From: Streptosporangium lutulentum | Lineage (GTDB): Bacteria > Actinomycetota > Actinomycetes > Streptosporangiales > Streptosporangiaceae | NCBI RefSeq assembly: GCF_030811455.1 | Contig: NZ_JAUSQU010000001.1 | Coordinates: forward strand, 7,626,001 to 7,690,000 | Reading direction: 5' to 3' | Length of the DNA: 64,000 bases | Shown: in pieces, positions 56,928-64,000 of the stretch | Position numbering within the stretch: position 1 is the stretch's first letter | Layout of the letters: each line of letters begins with the position of its first letter | Notes under the pieces: generated by a model | Told to the model about the DNA's origin: nothing | Seen by the model: the letters and a program-made list of their open reading frames with translations, nothing else | The model's database searches: none | Made by a program: the position numbers and the translations under genes

Positions 56928-57893
56928 ATGAAGGTGGCAGTTCTCGTAGCGGGGCTCTCAGCCGTACTCGTGGGAGCCCCGGCCGTCGCGGCGGCCGAGA
57001 CCGGATACAGGGCCGACGTGTCCGCGACCTCTACTTCTACCTCTGTGAGCAAGCCGGCCTATCCCACCCAGTTCTCCCTCCCGGACGGGTTCCAGCCGGA
57101 GGGGATCGCCATCGGACCGGGCCCGTCCGCGTACTTCGGCTCGCGCGGAACCGGCGCGATCTATCGGGTCAGCCTGCGCACGGGCCAAGGAAAGATCATC
57201 AATTCGGGACCGGGAACCCCGTCGCTCGGCCTCAAGGTCGACTCGCGCGACCGGCTGTTCGTCGCCGGCGGCACCGGCGGCAACGCCCGCGTGATCGACA
57301 CCCGGAGCGGCAAGGTGCTCGCGAGCTACCAGCTCGCCACCGGCACCGCGTTCGTCAACGACGTCGTGCTCACCCACGACGCGGCGTACTTCACCGACTC
57401 GGCCAATCCCGTGCTGTACAAGCTGCCGTTCGGGCGCGGGGGCGCACTGCCGAAGGAGGCGGTGAAGGTGCCGCTGAGCGGGGACATCGTCTACACCACC
57501 GGCAACAACGCCAACGGCATCGCCCTGACCCCCGACCGCAAGGCCCTGCTCGTCGTCCAGTCCAACACCGGCAAGCTGTTCCGCGTCAACCCCTCGACGG
57601 GCGTCGCCACCCTGGTGGACATCGGCACCGAGTCGCTGGTCAACGGTGACGGCCTGCTGCTGGAGGGCCGGGTCCTCCTCGTCGTGCAGAACCGCCTGAA
57701 CACCGTGACCTCCGTCCAGCTGAACCGCGACGCCACCTCCGGGAAGGTGGTCCGCAAACTCGTGGACGACCGATTCGACGTTCCCACCACCGTCGCCTCC
57801 TACCGCGACCGCCTCTACCTCCCCAACGCCCGCTTCACCACGACCCCCACCCCGACGACCCCGTACAACGTGGTGGCCGTCAAGCGTCACTGA
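56928..57893 (+). CDS. Secreted SMP-30/gluconolactonase-like beta-propeller protein
   Basis: A 321-residue protein. Residues 1-25 are a signal peptide (MKVAVLVAGLSAVLVGAPAVAAA). The mature part has repeated blade motifs (GFQPEGIAIGPGPSAYFGSRGTGAIYRVS, LGLKVDSRDRLFVAGG, NDVVLTHDAAYFTDSANPVLYKL, ANGIALTPDRKALLVVQSNTGKLFRVNPSTGVATLVD). This is the SMP-30 type fold; some actinomycete homologues are mislabelled superoxide dismutase. The substrate is unknown. The ATG at 56928 follows GGGGTG; 56913 is an alternative. Confidence 0.82.
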   Translation: MKVAVLVAGLSAVLVGAPAVAAAETGYRADVSATSTSTSVSKPAYPTQFSLPDGFQPEGIAIGPGPSAYFGSRGTGAIYRVSLRTGQGKIINSGPGTPSLGLKVDSRDRLFVAGGTGGNARVIDTRSGKVLASYQLATGTAFVNDVVLTHDAAYFTDSANPVLYKLPFGRGGALPKEAVKVPLSGDIVYTTGNNANGIALTPDRKALLVVQSNTGKLFRVNPSTGVATLVDIGTESLVNGDGLLLEGRVLLVVQNRLNTVTSVQLNRDATSGKVVRKLVDDRFDVPTTVASYRDRLYLPNARFTTTPTPTTPYNVVAVKRH

Positions 57894-58455
57894 TCGTTCC
57901 CGGGCAGCTCGCCGTGCCCGAACCGTGAAACGCGGTCCCGGTGACCCGCCGCCCTGCCGGGCCGGCGGCCACCGGGGCCGCCCCGCGCGGCGCCGACGCG
58001 GATGGGATACCCCCGCGGGCGTGCCGGCACCGCCCCGGCCCCGCGTCGAACGCTTCTCGGTCCTGCCGGCACCGTCCCGGGCCCCGCGTCGAACGCCTTT
58101 CGGTCCTGCCGTACGACCAGGGCGACGCGGACGGCCCGCAGGTTCTTCTCACGCACCGGTGAGCCGGGGGCACAAAATCCTCAGATGGCGAATCGCGAAC
58201 GGCCGGGCCGGCCCCGTCGAATCAAAGCAGCAAATTTTCATGCCATCAGGTATTGAGGAAGAGAACTTTCACAACTATGTTCTTTGTCGACCGTCCTGAC
58301 AGACGGCGCGAGATGTCGATCATTCCCTGAAGGCGGTTCTCCCTCCCGCCGATTCAATCACCAGACCGTCGACTGCTTTCTGTCTCCACAGGGCTGATCG
58401 ACATCAAAACGGGCGCCGACAACATCCCCCTTACCGCCTTTTCAGAGAGGTGAGT
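57894..58455. other. 562-bp spacer with 42-bp direct repeats and an AT-rich promoter region, no gene
   Basis: It begins with a small hairpin (CGGGCA/TGCCCG, 57901-57920). Two 42-43-bp copies starting GCCGGCACCG occur at 58023 and 58065. From about 58190 the DNA is unusually rich in A and T and leads to the secreted M23 gene. I looked for a ydaO-type or other riboswitch and found no conserved core. No open frame has a start signal. Confidence 0.55.
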
Positions 58456-59367
58456 ATGCCCATGACCGGTACGCCGAGCTGGCGAAATGCCCTTAAATCC
58501 GTAACGGTGGCCCTGTCGGTCACTCTTGCGGCAGCACTGTTCCCCCAGGTCGCCTCCGCGCAGACCACCACCCTCCTCGCATCCCACAAGAGCCCGTTCA
58601 ACTGCGGGAAGACCTTCTCCGCCAACAACTGGACCCCCAGCCACAACCCATCGGGTTCCATCGACTGGCAGAACCACGGCAGCGACGCCATCAACGGCGA
58701 GACCGTACGGGCCACCGCTGCCGGCACCGCCTACTTCAGCGACGAGGGAAACACGAGTTACGGCAAGTGGGTGGAGGTCCGTCACAGTGACGGCACCAGA
58801 ACCCGCTACGCCCACCTCGCCACCATGGTGAGGTCGGCCGGCAGCTCGCTGAGCGTCGGCCAGGGCACCGCGATCGGGACCGTCGGCTCCACGGGCGGCA
58901 GCTCCGCTCCGCACCTGCACTACGAGCAGCGGACCTCCAGCGGCGCCATGGACACCAGCCCCACCATTGAAGGCACGACCGTGTCCCTGGGCCAGAAGAA
59001 AGCCGTCACGAGCAGCAACTCCTGCGGCGGTGGCGGCGGCGGCAGCAACCCCTACACCCCCGAGGAGGCCTGCGGCAGCGGTTACGCGGTCGTCGACTCA
59101 GCCGCTCTGACCGGCGGTCGCACCTACCTGCTCTACAACTCGGGTAACGGCTACAACTGCGTCACGACGATGAAGACGACGAGCCTCGGCTCGCCTTCTC
59201 CGGTGTCGGCCTTCCTGGAGCCGCAAGGGGCGAGCAGGACGACCGACTCGGGCAGCTACGGCTACTACGCGGGACCCGTCAAGCGCTCCGCGCCCGGACA
59301 GTGCGTCAGGTGGGGCGGTTCGGTCGGCAGCAGCGCGTACACCAGCCCCTTCGAACACTGCGGCTGA
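58456..59367 (+). CDS. Secreted M23-family (LytM-like) metallopeptidase
   Basis: A 303-residue secreted protein. The signal peptide covers about 1-36 (SVTVALSVTLAAALFPQVASA). The catalytic part includes SIDWQNHGSDAINGETVRATAAGTAYFSDEG, YAHLATMVRSAGSSLSVGQGTAIGTVGSTGGSSAPHLHYEQR with the HLH zinc ligands. A Gly-rich linker (SCGGGGGGSN) leads to a C-terminal domain with four cysteines. The first ligand loop deviates from the usual HxGxD, so activity should be tested. It would cut peptidoglycan cross-bridges. ATG after AGAGAGGTGAGT. Confidence 0.85.
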   Translation: MPMTGTPSWRNALKSVTVALSVTLAAALFPQVASAQTTTLLASHKSPFNCGKTFSANNWTPSHNPSGSIDWQNHGSDAINGETVRATAAGTAYFSDEGNTSYGKWVEVRHSDGTRTRYAHLATMVRSAGSSLSVGQGTAIGTVGSTGGSSAPHLHYEQRTSSGAMDTSPTIEGTTVSLGQKKAVTSSNSCGGGGGGSNPYTPEEACGSGYAVVDSAALTGGRTYLLYNSGNGYNCVTTMKTTSLGSPSPVSAFLEPQGASRTTDSGSYGYYAGPVKRSAPGQCVRWGGSVGSSAYTSPFEHCG

Positions 59368-59383
59368 GCGGCATCGCCTGAAT

Positions 59384-59423
59384 CACCTGCGAACGGAATC
59401 CGGCGGGACTCCGTTCGCAGGTG
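59384..59423 (+). terminator. Terminator after the M23 gene
   Basis: A perfect 14-bp stem (CACCTGCGAACGGA with its complement) and a 12-base loop, 16 bases after the stop; no T-tract. Confidence 0.75.
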
Positions 59424-59542
59424 AGCGCGTGGTCGGTGACGGCGCGCACCCTGAGGGCGCCGAGGCGGAAAGACCCGATCGCGAAGCGACGACGTGAGAC
59501 GCACAGCCGCCGCCGGCCTCACCCTTGCGGAGTGTCGGAATA

Positions 59543-59557
59543 TATCCACTGTGGATA
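59543..59557. promoter_or_regulatory. PadR-type operator palindrome
   Basis: TATCCA-CTG-TGGATA is a perfect inverted repeat 14 bp before the padR start codon (59571). It is likely the autoregulatory site. Confidence 0.65.
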
Positions 59558-59570
59558 CATGCTGTGATCT

Positions 59571-59891
59571 ATGGGCAAGATGACGGAACCGACCTACTTC
59601 ATCCTTTCGGCACTGCTGGACGGACCTCTGCACGGCTACGGGATCATTCTGCGCACGCAGGAGCAGTCGGGCGGGCAGGTGCGAATCGCGGTCGCCACGA
59701 TGTACCGCACCCTGGACCGCCTGGAGGAAGAACGCCTGGTGGCGGCGGACCACGAGCAGGTCGTGGACGGTCGTGTCCGGCGTTACTACCGGATCACCGA
59801 CGAGGGGACGGAGGCCGTGCGGGCGGAGGCCGCGCGGCTCCAGCAGGCCGTCAACCTCGTCATCGGCCGGATCGCGGTGGCCGGCGCATGA
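59571..59891 (+). CDS. PadR-family transcriptional regulator
   Basis: A 106-residue protein: YFILSALLDGPLHGYGIILRTQEQSGGQVRIAVATMYRTLDRLEEERLVAADHEQVVDGRVRRYYRITDEGTEAV. The helix-turn-helix and the wing (GRVRRYYRITDEG) are complete. PadR regulators often control the ABC exporter encoded with them. The stop overlaps the start of the next gene by 4 bp, so regulator and membrane protein are co-transcribed with the ABC genes further on. Confidence 0.93.
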   Translation: MGKMTEPTYFILSALLDGPLHGYGIILRTQEQSGGQVRIAVATMYRTLDRLEEERLVAADHEQVVDGRVRRYYRITDEGTEAVRAEAARLQQAVNLVIGRIAVAGA

Positions 59892-60842
59892 GCGGCCGCC
59901 TGGAGACGTGCTACCGCCGCCTGCTGCTGCTCTACCCCAAGGACTACCGCGATCGGCACGGCGAGGAGCTGATCGGCACGCTGATGCTCGCCTCCCGTCG
60001 CGACCCGGCATCCGTCCCGCTCCGCCCACTCCGCCCGCACCGTCAGCTCCGCCCGCTCCGCCCGCTCCGCCCGCTCCGCCCGCTCCGCCCGCTCCGCCCG
60101 CTCCGCCCACTCCGCCCACTCCGCCCGCACCGTCAGCTCCGCCCGCTCCGTCCGCTCCGTCCGCTCATCCGCGAAACGGCCGCGCTCATGTCCGGCGCGT
60201 TCGCCGCGCACGCGCTCGCGGCGCGAAAGACCCGCGCGCCCTGGTGGGCTGACGGACTGCACCTGGCCGTGCTCGCACTGATCGTGGCGGAACTCTCCAT
60301 GGCCGGGCCGACGAGGTTCCCATTGGGGACCGAGGCGTCGATCGCGCTTCTCCTGCTGGTGACGCTGGGCTGGGTGAGGCCGGCCCTGCCCCTGGCGCTG
60401 TTCGTCTTCGAGGTCGGCACGCCCATGGAGCCGTCGATCCGCGGCCACGCGATCGTCGCGGGTCTGGCGGTGCTCGCCGTGTGGCCCGGCACGGGGCTGA
60501 CCAGACGGTCGTGGGCGTGGCCGCTCATCCCCGCCTTCTTCTGGCTGCCCTCGATCGGCCGCTTCGGACTGTATGCGATGGCACCAGAGGCCCAGATCAG
60601 CACGGGCATCGAGGTACTGCTGCTCGGTGCGGCGCTGTGGGCCACCGTGATCGCCAGGGACGCGCGCTGGACTCTGGCGAGCGCGATCTACGCCGGGACC
60701 GGCCTCGCGCTCTTCCAGTTCGACGGGCAGTGGGGGGTTCCTGCCCTGGCACAGCACACGCGACTACCTCTACTGGGGGCTGGTGTCCCTGCTCGTGACA
60801 GCCTCGGTGGTCGCCGCCCGCCGTACCAGGAGACGGGCCTGA
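59888..60842 (+). pseudogene. PadR-coupled membrane protein with frameshift at a run of six Gs
   Basis: The N-terminus reads MSGRLETCYRRLLLLYPKDYRDRHGEELIGTLM, a segment usual in proteins paired with PadR. A long Leu-Arg-Pro repeat follows, then about seven membrane segments (for example ALLLLVTLGWVRPALPLALFVFE). After the six Gs at 60732-60737 the frame drifts into unlikely basic sequence, whereas removal of one G gives TRDYLYWGLVSLLVTASVVAARRTRRRA and a stop at 60842, a proper last helix with a basic tail. Either the gene is broken (or slips at the run) or the sequence has an extra G. Confidence 0.75.
60014..60165 (+). repeat. 9-bp tandem repeat (CCCGCTCCG) coding for Leu-Arg-Pro
   Basis: About 16 units of nine bases, with a variant unit (HRQ) occurring twice 90 bp apart, showing that a larger block was duplicated. 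It lies inside the PadR-coupled membrane-protein gene, in a cytosolic segment. Confidence 0.8.
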
Positions 60843-60939
60843 CGTTCACCGCCGGCCGCCCGTGTACGACCGTGGACGGACGCGGAAGTTCCGACCGTGG
60901 TCAGACGCGCCGGCGGGATGGTTTTGTCACCGTGTTCAT

Positions 60940-61854
60940 GTGATCGAAGTAAGAGAGTTGACGAAGCGGTACGGCTCGACGCTCGCCCTGGACCGATTGT
61001 CCTTCCACGTTCCCCCCGGGCGGGTGACCGGCTTTCTGGGACCCAACGGCGCGGGGAAATCCACGACCTTGCGCGTCATCGTCGGCCTGCACGGTCCGAC
61101 GTCCGGCGTGGCCCTGGTCAACGGGCGTCGATACGCGGAGATCAGCCGGCCGCTGTACGAGGTGGGCGCGCTGCTCGACGCCGGTGCCGTGCACCCGGGC
61201 CGCACCGCGTTCAAGCAGCTCGCCTGCCTGGCCCGCAGCCACCGCATCGGCTCCTCCAGGATCATGACGCTGCTCGACCAGGTGGGGCTGCGGGATGTGG
61301 CGCACAAGCGCATCGGGGGTTTCTCGCTCGGTATGCGGCAGCGGCTGGGCATCGCGGCGGCACTGCTGGGCGACCCCGGCGTCGTCCTGCTGGACGAGCC
61401 GGTGAACGGCCTGGACGCCGAGGGCATCCGCTGGGTCCGCGGCCTGATGCGCACGCTCGCCTCGGAAGGCCGGACGGTGCTGCTGTCCAGTCACCTGATG
61501 AGCGAGATGGCCCTGACCATCGACCACGTGCTCATCATCGGGCGGGGCAGGTTGATCGCCGAGTCCTCGATGGAGGACCTCGCCAAGCGCTTCCGCCGCG
61601 ACATCCTGGTCCGATCCCCGAAGCACCTGGAACTGGGCGGGATCCTGCGGGCCGCCGGCATGTCGGTGTCGTTCGGTCCGCGGGACGGCCTTGTCGTGAC
61701 GGGCGCCGACACCGCCACGATCGGCGACCTCGCCGCCGAGCGTCGCGTCCCGATCCACGAGCTGACGCAGCGCAGCGCCACGCTTGAGGACGTCTACCTC
61801 GAATTGACCGACGAGGCCGCCGACCATCGCGCCGGCGCCGGAAAGAGCCTGTGA
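60940..61854 (+). CDS. ABC transporter ATP-binding protein (DrrA/BcrA-like)
   Basis: A 304-residue nucleotide-binding protein: IEVRELTKRYGSTLALDRLSFHVPPGRVTGFLGPNGAGKSTTLR with Walker A (34-42), FSLGMRQRLGIAAALLGDPGVVLLDEPVNGLDAEG with signature and Walker B, and SSHLMSEMALTIDHVLIIGRGRL. A C-terminal accessory domain follows (after 215). Such exporters often confer drug or bacteriocin resistance. The GTG at 60940 overlaps no upstream gene and has no strong Shine-Dalgarno. The stop overlaps the permease start (GTGA). Confidence 0.93.
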   Translation: MIEVRELTKRYGSTLALDRLSFHVPPGRVTGFLGPNGAGKSTTLRVIVGLHGPTSGVALVNGRRYAEISRPLYEVGALLDAGAVHPGRTAFKQLACLARSHRIGSSRIMTLLDQVGLRDVAHKRIGGFSLGMRQRLGIAAALLGDPGVVLLDEPVNGLDAEGIRWVRGLMRTLASEGRTVLLSSHLMSEMALTIDHVLIIGRGRLIAESSMEDLAKRFRRDILVRSPKHLELGGILRAAGMSVSFGPRDGLVVTGADTATIGDLAAERRVPIHELTQRSATLEDVYLELTDEAADHRAGAGKSL

Positions 61855-62684
61855 TCCTCATGACGCCGCGGACCGCACCACCGAGGAACACCCCCGCCGG
61901 GTCCGGGCTCGCGTCCGTGAAGGACGTCGTCGCGGCGGAATGGCTCAAGCTCCGGACCATGCGCTCCACGTGGGCGGTCTGGTCCGGAGCGGCGGCGTCC
62001 ACCCTGATCGGCCTGGTCATCCTCGTGATCCATGTCGGCTCCTACGACCGGGCCCCACTGGAGGAGCGGGCGGCTTTCGAGAGCGCCGACCCGGCCGTCC
62101 TCGTCATGCCGGTCGTGGCGTTCTTCATCGGTTGTCTCGGCGCCCTGGCCATCACCACCGAGTTCTCGACCGGTTCCATAGCCTCCAGCCTGGTCGCGGT
62201 CCCTCAGCGGCGGATGCTGCTGGCCGCCAAGGCCGTGGTGGTCACCTGCGTGGCATTCGCCTGCGGCGTGCTGTTCGCGGGCCTGTCGCAGGTCGCCGCC
62301 ATGCTCATCCTGGGCGACCGGCCCGCGCCGCTCAATCCCTGGGTTCACTGGTGGGACGCGGTCCCTTCCGCCGCCGGTACGGCCGTCACCACCCTTGCCA
62401 CCGGCCTCGTGGCACTGGGATTCGGAGCGGTCCTGCGGTCGGCGGCGGCGACGGTGGCGGTGATCGGGGCGCTCACCCTGGTGGTGCCGATGTTCGCGCA
62501 CGTCCTGCCCGAGCCCGTCCACCTGTGGGTGGCCTCGGTGCTGATTCCCAACCTCGCTCCCCAGATCGCGGGCGCCGAGTCGGCGTATCTGCTGTCACCT
62601 ACCGCGGCCACGGCGGTCCTGGCGTTCTATGTGGTCGTGGCACTGGGGGCGGCGAGCCTCGGTTTCTCTCACCGCGACTCGTGA
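61851..62684 (+). CDS. ABC-2-type transporter permease
   Basis: A 277-residue protein with six membrane segments: LKLRTMRSTWAVWSGAAASTLIGLVILVIHVGS, MPVVAFFIGCLGALAITTEFSTGSIASSLVAVPQRRMLLAAKAVVVTCVAFACGVLFAGLSQVAAML and further helices to VLAFYVVVALGAASLGF. The LRTxRSTW and FSTGSIxxSLxxxPxR elements are typical of actinobacterial ABC-2 permeases of drug exporters. It starts at a GTG overlapping the ATPase stop. Confidence 0.92.
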   Translation: MILMTPRTAPPRNTPAGSGLASVKDVVAAEWLKLRTMRSTWAVWSGAAASTLIGLVILVIHVGSYDRAPLEERAAFESADPAVLVMPVVAFFIGCLGALAITTEFSTGSIASSLVAVPQRRMLLAAKAVVVTCVAFACGVLFAGLSQVAAMLILGDRPAPLNPWVHWWDAVPSAAGTAVTTLATGLVALGFGAVLRSAAATVAVIGALTLVVPMFAHVLPEPVHLWVASVLIPNLAPQIAGAESAYLLSPTAATAVLAFYVVVALGAASLGFSHRDS

Positions 62685-62798
62685 TTCATACGAGGTAGGA
62701 GGCGACCCTCCAGACGGCTTCCACGATGTCCACGATGAGCCGGAGGTCCTCGGGACCGGCCGGTACGACACCCGTTCGATGCACGCTACGGTCCATTC

Positions 62799-63419
62799 GT
62801 GATCACCACCATGCATGACGTGCCGTACTTCGCCCAGTGGGAATCCCCGGAACTGATCCCCGAGATCGTCGATGGACGGATGTCCGCGGTGGACGACCCC
62901 CGCTGGCCGGCGTCGGGAGCGGCTTCCCCCGAGGAGTACGCCTGGTGGGCGGGACGGATCTGCGGGATGGCGTGCTTGCGGATGGTGCTGGCGTTTCACG
63001 GCCTGCCGGTTCCGCCTCCCGTACCGCTCGCGGTCGAGTGCATGGAGCATGGCGGCTACGTCCGCGACGGCGATGGACTGCGGGGTCTCATCTATGCGCC
63101 GTTCGCCGAGTGGGTGGCCGGCAGATGGGACATCCCGGTGGAGGTGCGTCCGCAACTGACGATGGACGATGTGGCCGAAGAGGTTCACCGAGGACGGCTC
63201 GTGATGATCTCGGTGCACAAGTGGATCCGCCGGCCTGATCGCATGCCCTCGTCCAGGGGAGGTCATCTCGTCCTGGTGACAGGAGCCGGCCGAGATCATA
63301 TGACGCTGCACAATCCTTCGGGGATACCGGGCGAGACTCAGCGGCACACTTTGATGAAGAAGACCGATCTGGAGCGCTTCTTCGCCGGACGAGGCATCGT
63401 GATCGGCATGCCCTCGTAG
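62799..63419 (+). CDS. C39-family (papain-like) peptidase-like protein
   Basis: A 206-residue protein with a papain-like C39-type pattern: DVPYFAQWESPELIPE near the start, GRICGMACLRMVLAFHGL (candidate nucleophile Cys55 in ICGMAC), then GGHLVLVTGAGRDHMTLHNPSG, with the catalytic His in GGHLVLV and the Asn in LHNPSG. No signal peptide. Function: bacteriocin maturation, immunity or wall cleavage are possible. The GTG at 62799 is a few bases after CCATTC; the codon usage is typical of the region. Confidence 0.85.
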   Translation: MITTMHDVPYFAQWESPELIPEIVDGRMSAVDDPRWPASGAASPEEYAWWAGRICGMACLRMVLAFHGLPVPPPVPLAVECMEHGGYVRDGDGLRGLIYAPFAEWVAGRWDIPVEVRPQLTMDDVAEEVHRGRLVMISVHKWIRRPDRMPSSRGGHLVLVTGAGRDHMTLHNPSGIPGETQRHTLMKKTDLERFFAGRGIVIGMPS

Positions 63420-63629
63420 TGATCTCCTCGTCTCCGCCGTGCCCGATCGTCGAGGAAGCCCCGGGTCGCCCGCTCGCCCGTGTGGCCCGAGCGGCGGGCG
63501 CGCGAGAGCGGCCCTCAGGTCACCCGCGCAGCGCGCGTCCCGCGGCTCGGGCCGCCAGGTGGCGCGGCGCACCGCCGCTTGATGCCCGCCGAGAGCGCCT
63601 GACGGGCGATTCGGCAGTGATTCGGTAGG

Positions 63630-63770
63630 TCACCGTTCTCGCCGTTCCTCCACGCGTAGGGCCGCGAGGATTTCGCCGCGCACGGTCTGAAGCTCGACCC
63701 GCGGATGGAGCCCCCGAACAATGCGGCCGGCTTGACCTGCGGCTTCGTCGTCGACATGCGCGGCAGCCAC
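63630..63770 (-). CDS. Possible small protein (46 residues)
   Basis: From the GTG at 63770 the frame reads VAAAHVDDEAAGQAGRIV...ELQTVRGEILAALRVEERRER, an amphipathic helix-like sequence with balanced charge. GGGGG stands six bases before the start; a GTG at 63803 would add 11 residues. No homology is known to me. It may be a remnant of a larger gene or not expressed. Confidence 0.25.
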   Translation of the reverse strand: MAAAHVDDEAAGQAGRIVRGLHPRVELQTVRGEILAALRVEERRER

Positions 63771-63807
63771 CGAAGCCCCCGCTGAAGGCTCCGGACTCTC
63801 CACCTCG

Positions 63808-63833
63808 GCGGGTCCTCTCCGGCGAGGACCCGC
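63808..63833. terminator. 10-bp-stem hairpin
   Basis: GCGGGTCCTC and GAGGACCCGC are exact complements around TCCGGC. It lies 43 bp upstream of the last marR gene. Confidence 0.55.
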
Positions 63834-63844
63834 CCCCCTGCTTC

Positions 63845-63870
63845 TTATGAAAAATAGCTATGTATCATAA
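63845..63870. promoter_or_regulatory. 26-bp palindrome with TTATGA/TCATAA arms and ATAGCTAT core (candidate MarR operator)
   Basis: The arms are perfect, the centre ATAGCTAT is itself palindromic, and only the three-base spacers differ. It ends five bases before the start of the last marR gene. It is AT-rich in a GC-rich region. Confidence 0.6.
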
Positions 63871-63875
63871 CTACT

Positions 63876-64000
63876 ATGGAGGATCAGGACGTACGACGCT
63901 TCCGCGCGCAGATGAAGCTGCTTCAGCGGCGGCTCCGGCGTGAGATGCCTCCGGTGCGGGGTCTCTCGATGACCGCGCTGCGCGTCCTCGGGGCGGTGGC
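63876..64000 (+). CDS. MarR-like regulator, cut by window edge
   Basis: Forty-one codons are visible: MEDQDVRRFRAQMKLLQRRLRREMPPV then GLSMTALRVLGAVA, the beginning of a MarR winged-helix regulator (helix 1 and the start of the DNA-binding domain). The rest lies outside. The ATG has a palindromic operator directly upstream. The conserved LSMTALRVLGAV segment supports the family. Confidence 0.7.
   Translation, partial: MEDQDVRRFRAQMKLLQRRLRREMPPVRGLSMTALRVLGAV

Larger units (their letters stand above)
63420..63875. other. 456-bp spacer, gene-poor, with terminator and MarR operator
   Basis: It contains a hairpin at 63808-63833 and the palindrome at 63845-63870 before the last gene. A minus-strand frame of 46-57 residues (stop at 63630) is the only coding candidate and is listed separately with low confidence. 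Confidence 0.5.

Noticed and set aside
57894..58455. ydaO (c-di-AMP) riboswitch before the M23 gene
   Set aside because: Such riboswitches often precede wall hydrolase genes in actinobacteria, but I could not find the conserved core in this spacer.
1..64000. CRISPR array, insertion sequence, prophage or defence island
   Set aside because: No regularly spaced repeats with unique spacers, no transposase or integrase, and no nuclease/helicase cluster were seen.

Overview
The window comes from a high-GC actinomycete. Codon third positions are almost all G or C, GTG starts and 4-bp ATGA/GTGA gene overlaps are common, and the FhaA-FhaB-PstP-RodA-PbpA-PknA-PknB block with CrgA, a class E sortase, a rhomboid protease and a cyclophilin is the conserved origin-proximal segment of filamentous actinobacteria. 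The protein set (GPP34 protein, SPW-repeat protein, CGNR regulator, F420-type oxidoreductase, thiamine-controlled CytX) suggests the Streptosporangiales, for example Streptosporangium or Nonomuraea. That placement is inference.

Layout. 1-6.0 kb: envelope glycosylation (two GT-C mannosyltransferase-type proteins, a membrane phosphatase/sulfatase-like protein, a GT2 enzyme translationally coupled to a STAS protein). 6.2-12.6 kb: a small cysteine-motif protein, an OmpR-type two-component pair, a YidC-family insertase behind two small membrane proteins, a HATPase anti-sigma-like protein and a large PAS-GAF-PAS sensor kinase. 12.7-16.1 kb: a DNA-alkylation repair protein and a thiamine-salvage group (TPP riboswitch, CytX-like transporter, rhodanese, TenA). 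16.3-21.2 kb: GPP34, an LCP wall-polymer ligase and two coupled CNNM/HlyC-type membrane proteins. 21.6-35.1 kb: tRNA-Leu(CAG), the Ser/Thr kinase and cell-wall growth operon, TrpG/PabA, a 52-residue membrane protein, sortase E, CrgA, rhomboid, cyclophilin and a helical membrane protein. 35.3-64 kb: an accessory-like region of exporters, small regulators (YefM/Phd, MmyB-like XRE, four MarR, CGNR, PadR), STAS, an orphan histidine kinase, an attenuator-controlled tryptophanyl-tRNA synthetase, a secreted M23 protein, an SMP-30-like protein, an ABC exporter and a C39-like protein.

Functional links. The kinases and phosphatase with their FHA partners control the adjacent RodA/PbpA elongation machinery. 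The thiamine genes form an uptake and salvage route that closes when TPP is plentiful. The second half is a series of regulator/effector pairs whose operators can often be read directly: TGTACA palindromes between YefM and an MFS exporter, a repeated 15-mer shared by a marR gene and a DHA2 exporter, a PadR palindrome, nested palindromes between a CGNR regulator and its MFS partner, and a 26-bp palindrome before the last marR gene. The best regulatory element is a complete trp-type attenuator with a 13-residue Trp-Trp leader peptide in front of the tryptophanyl-tRNA synthetase gene.

I found no CRISPR array, insertion sequence, prophage or recognisable defence island. The window is mostly core genome with regulatory detail rather than a clear new multi-gene system.
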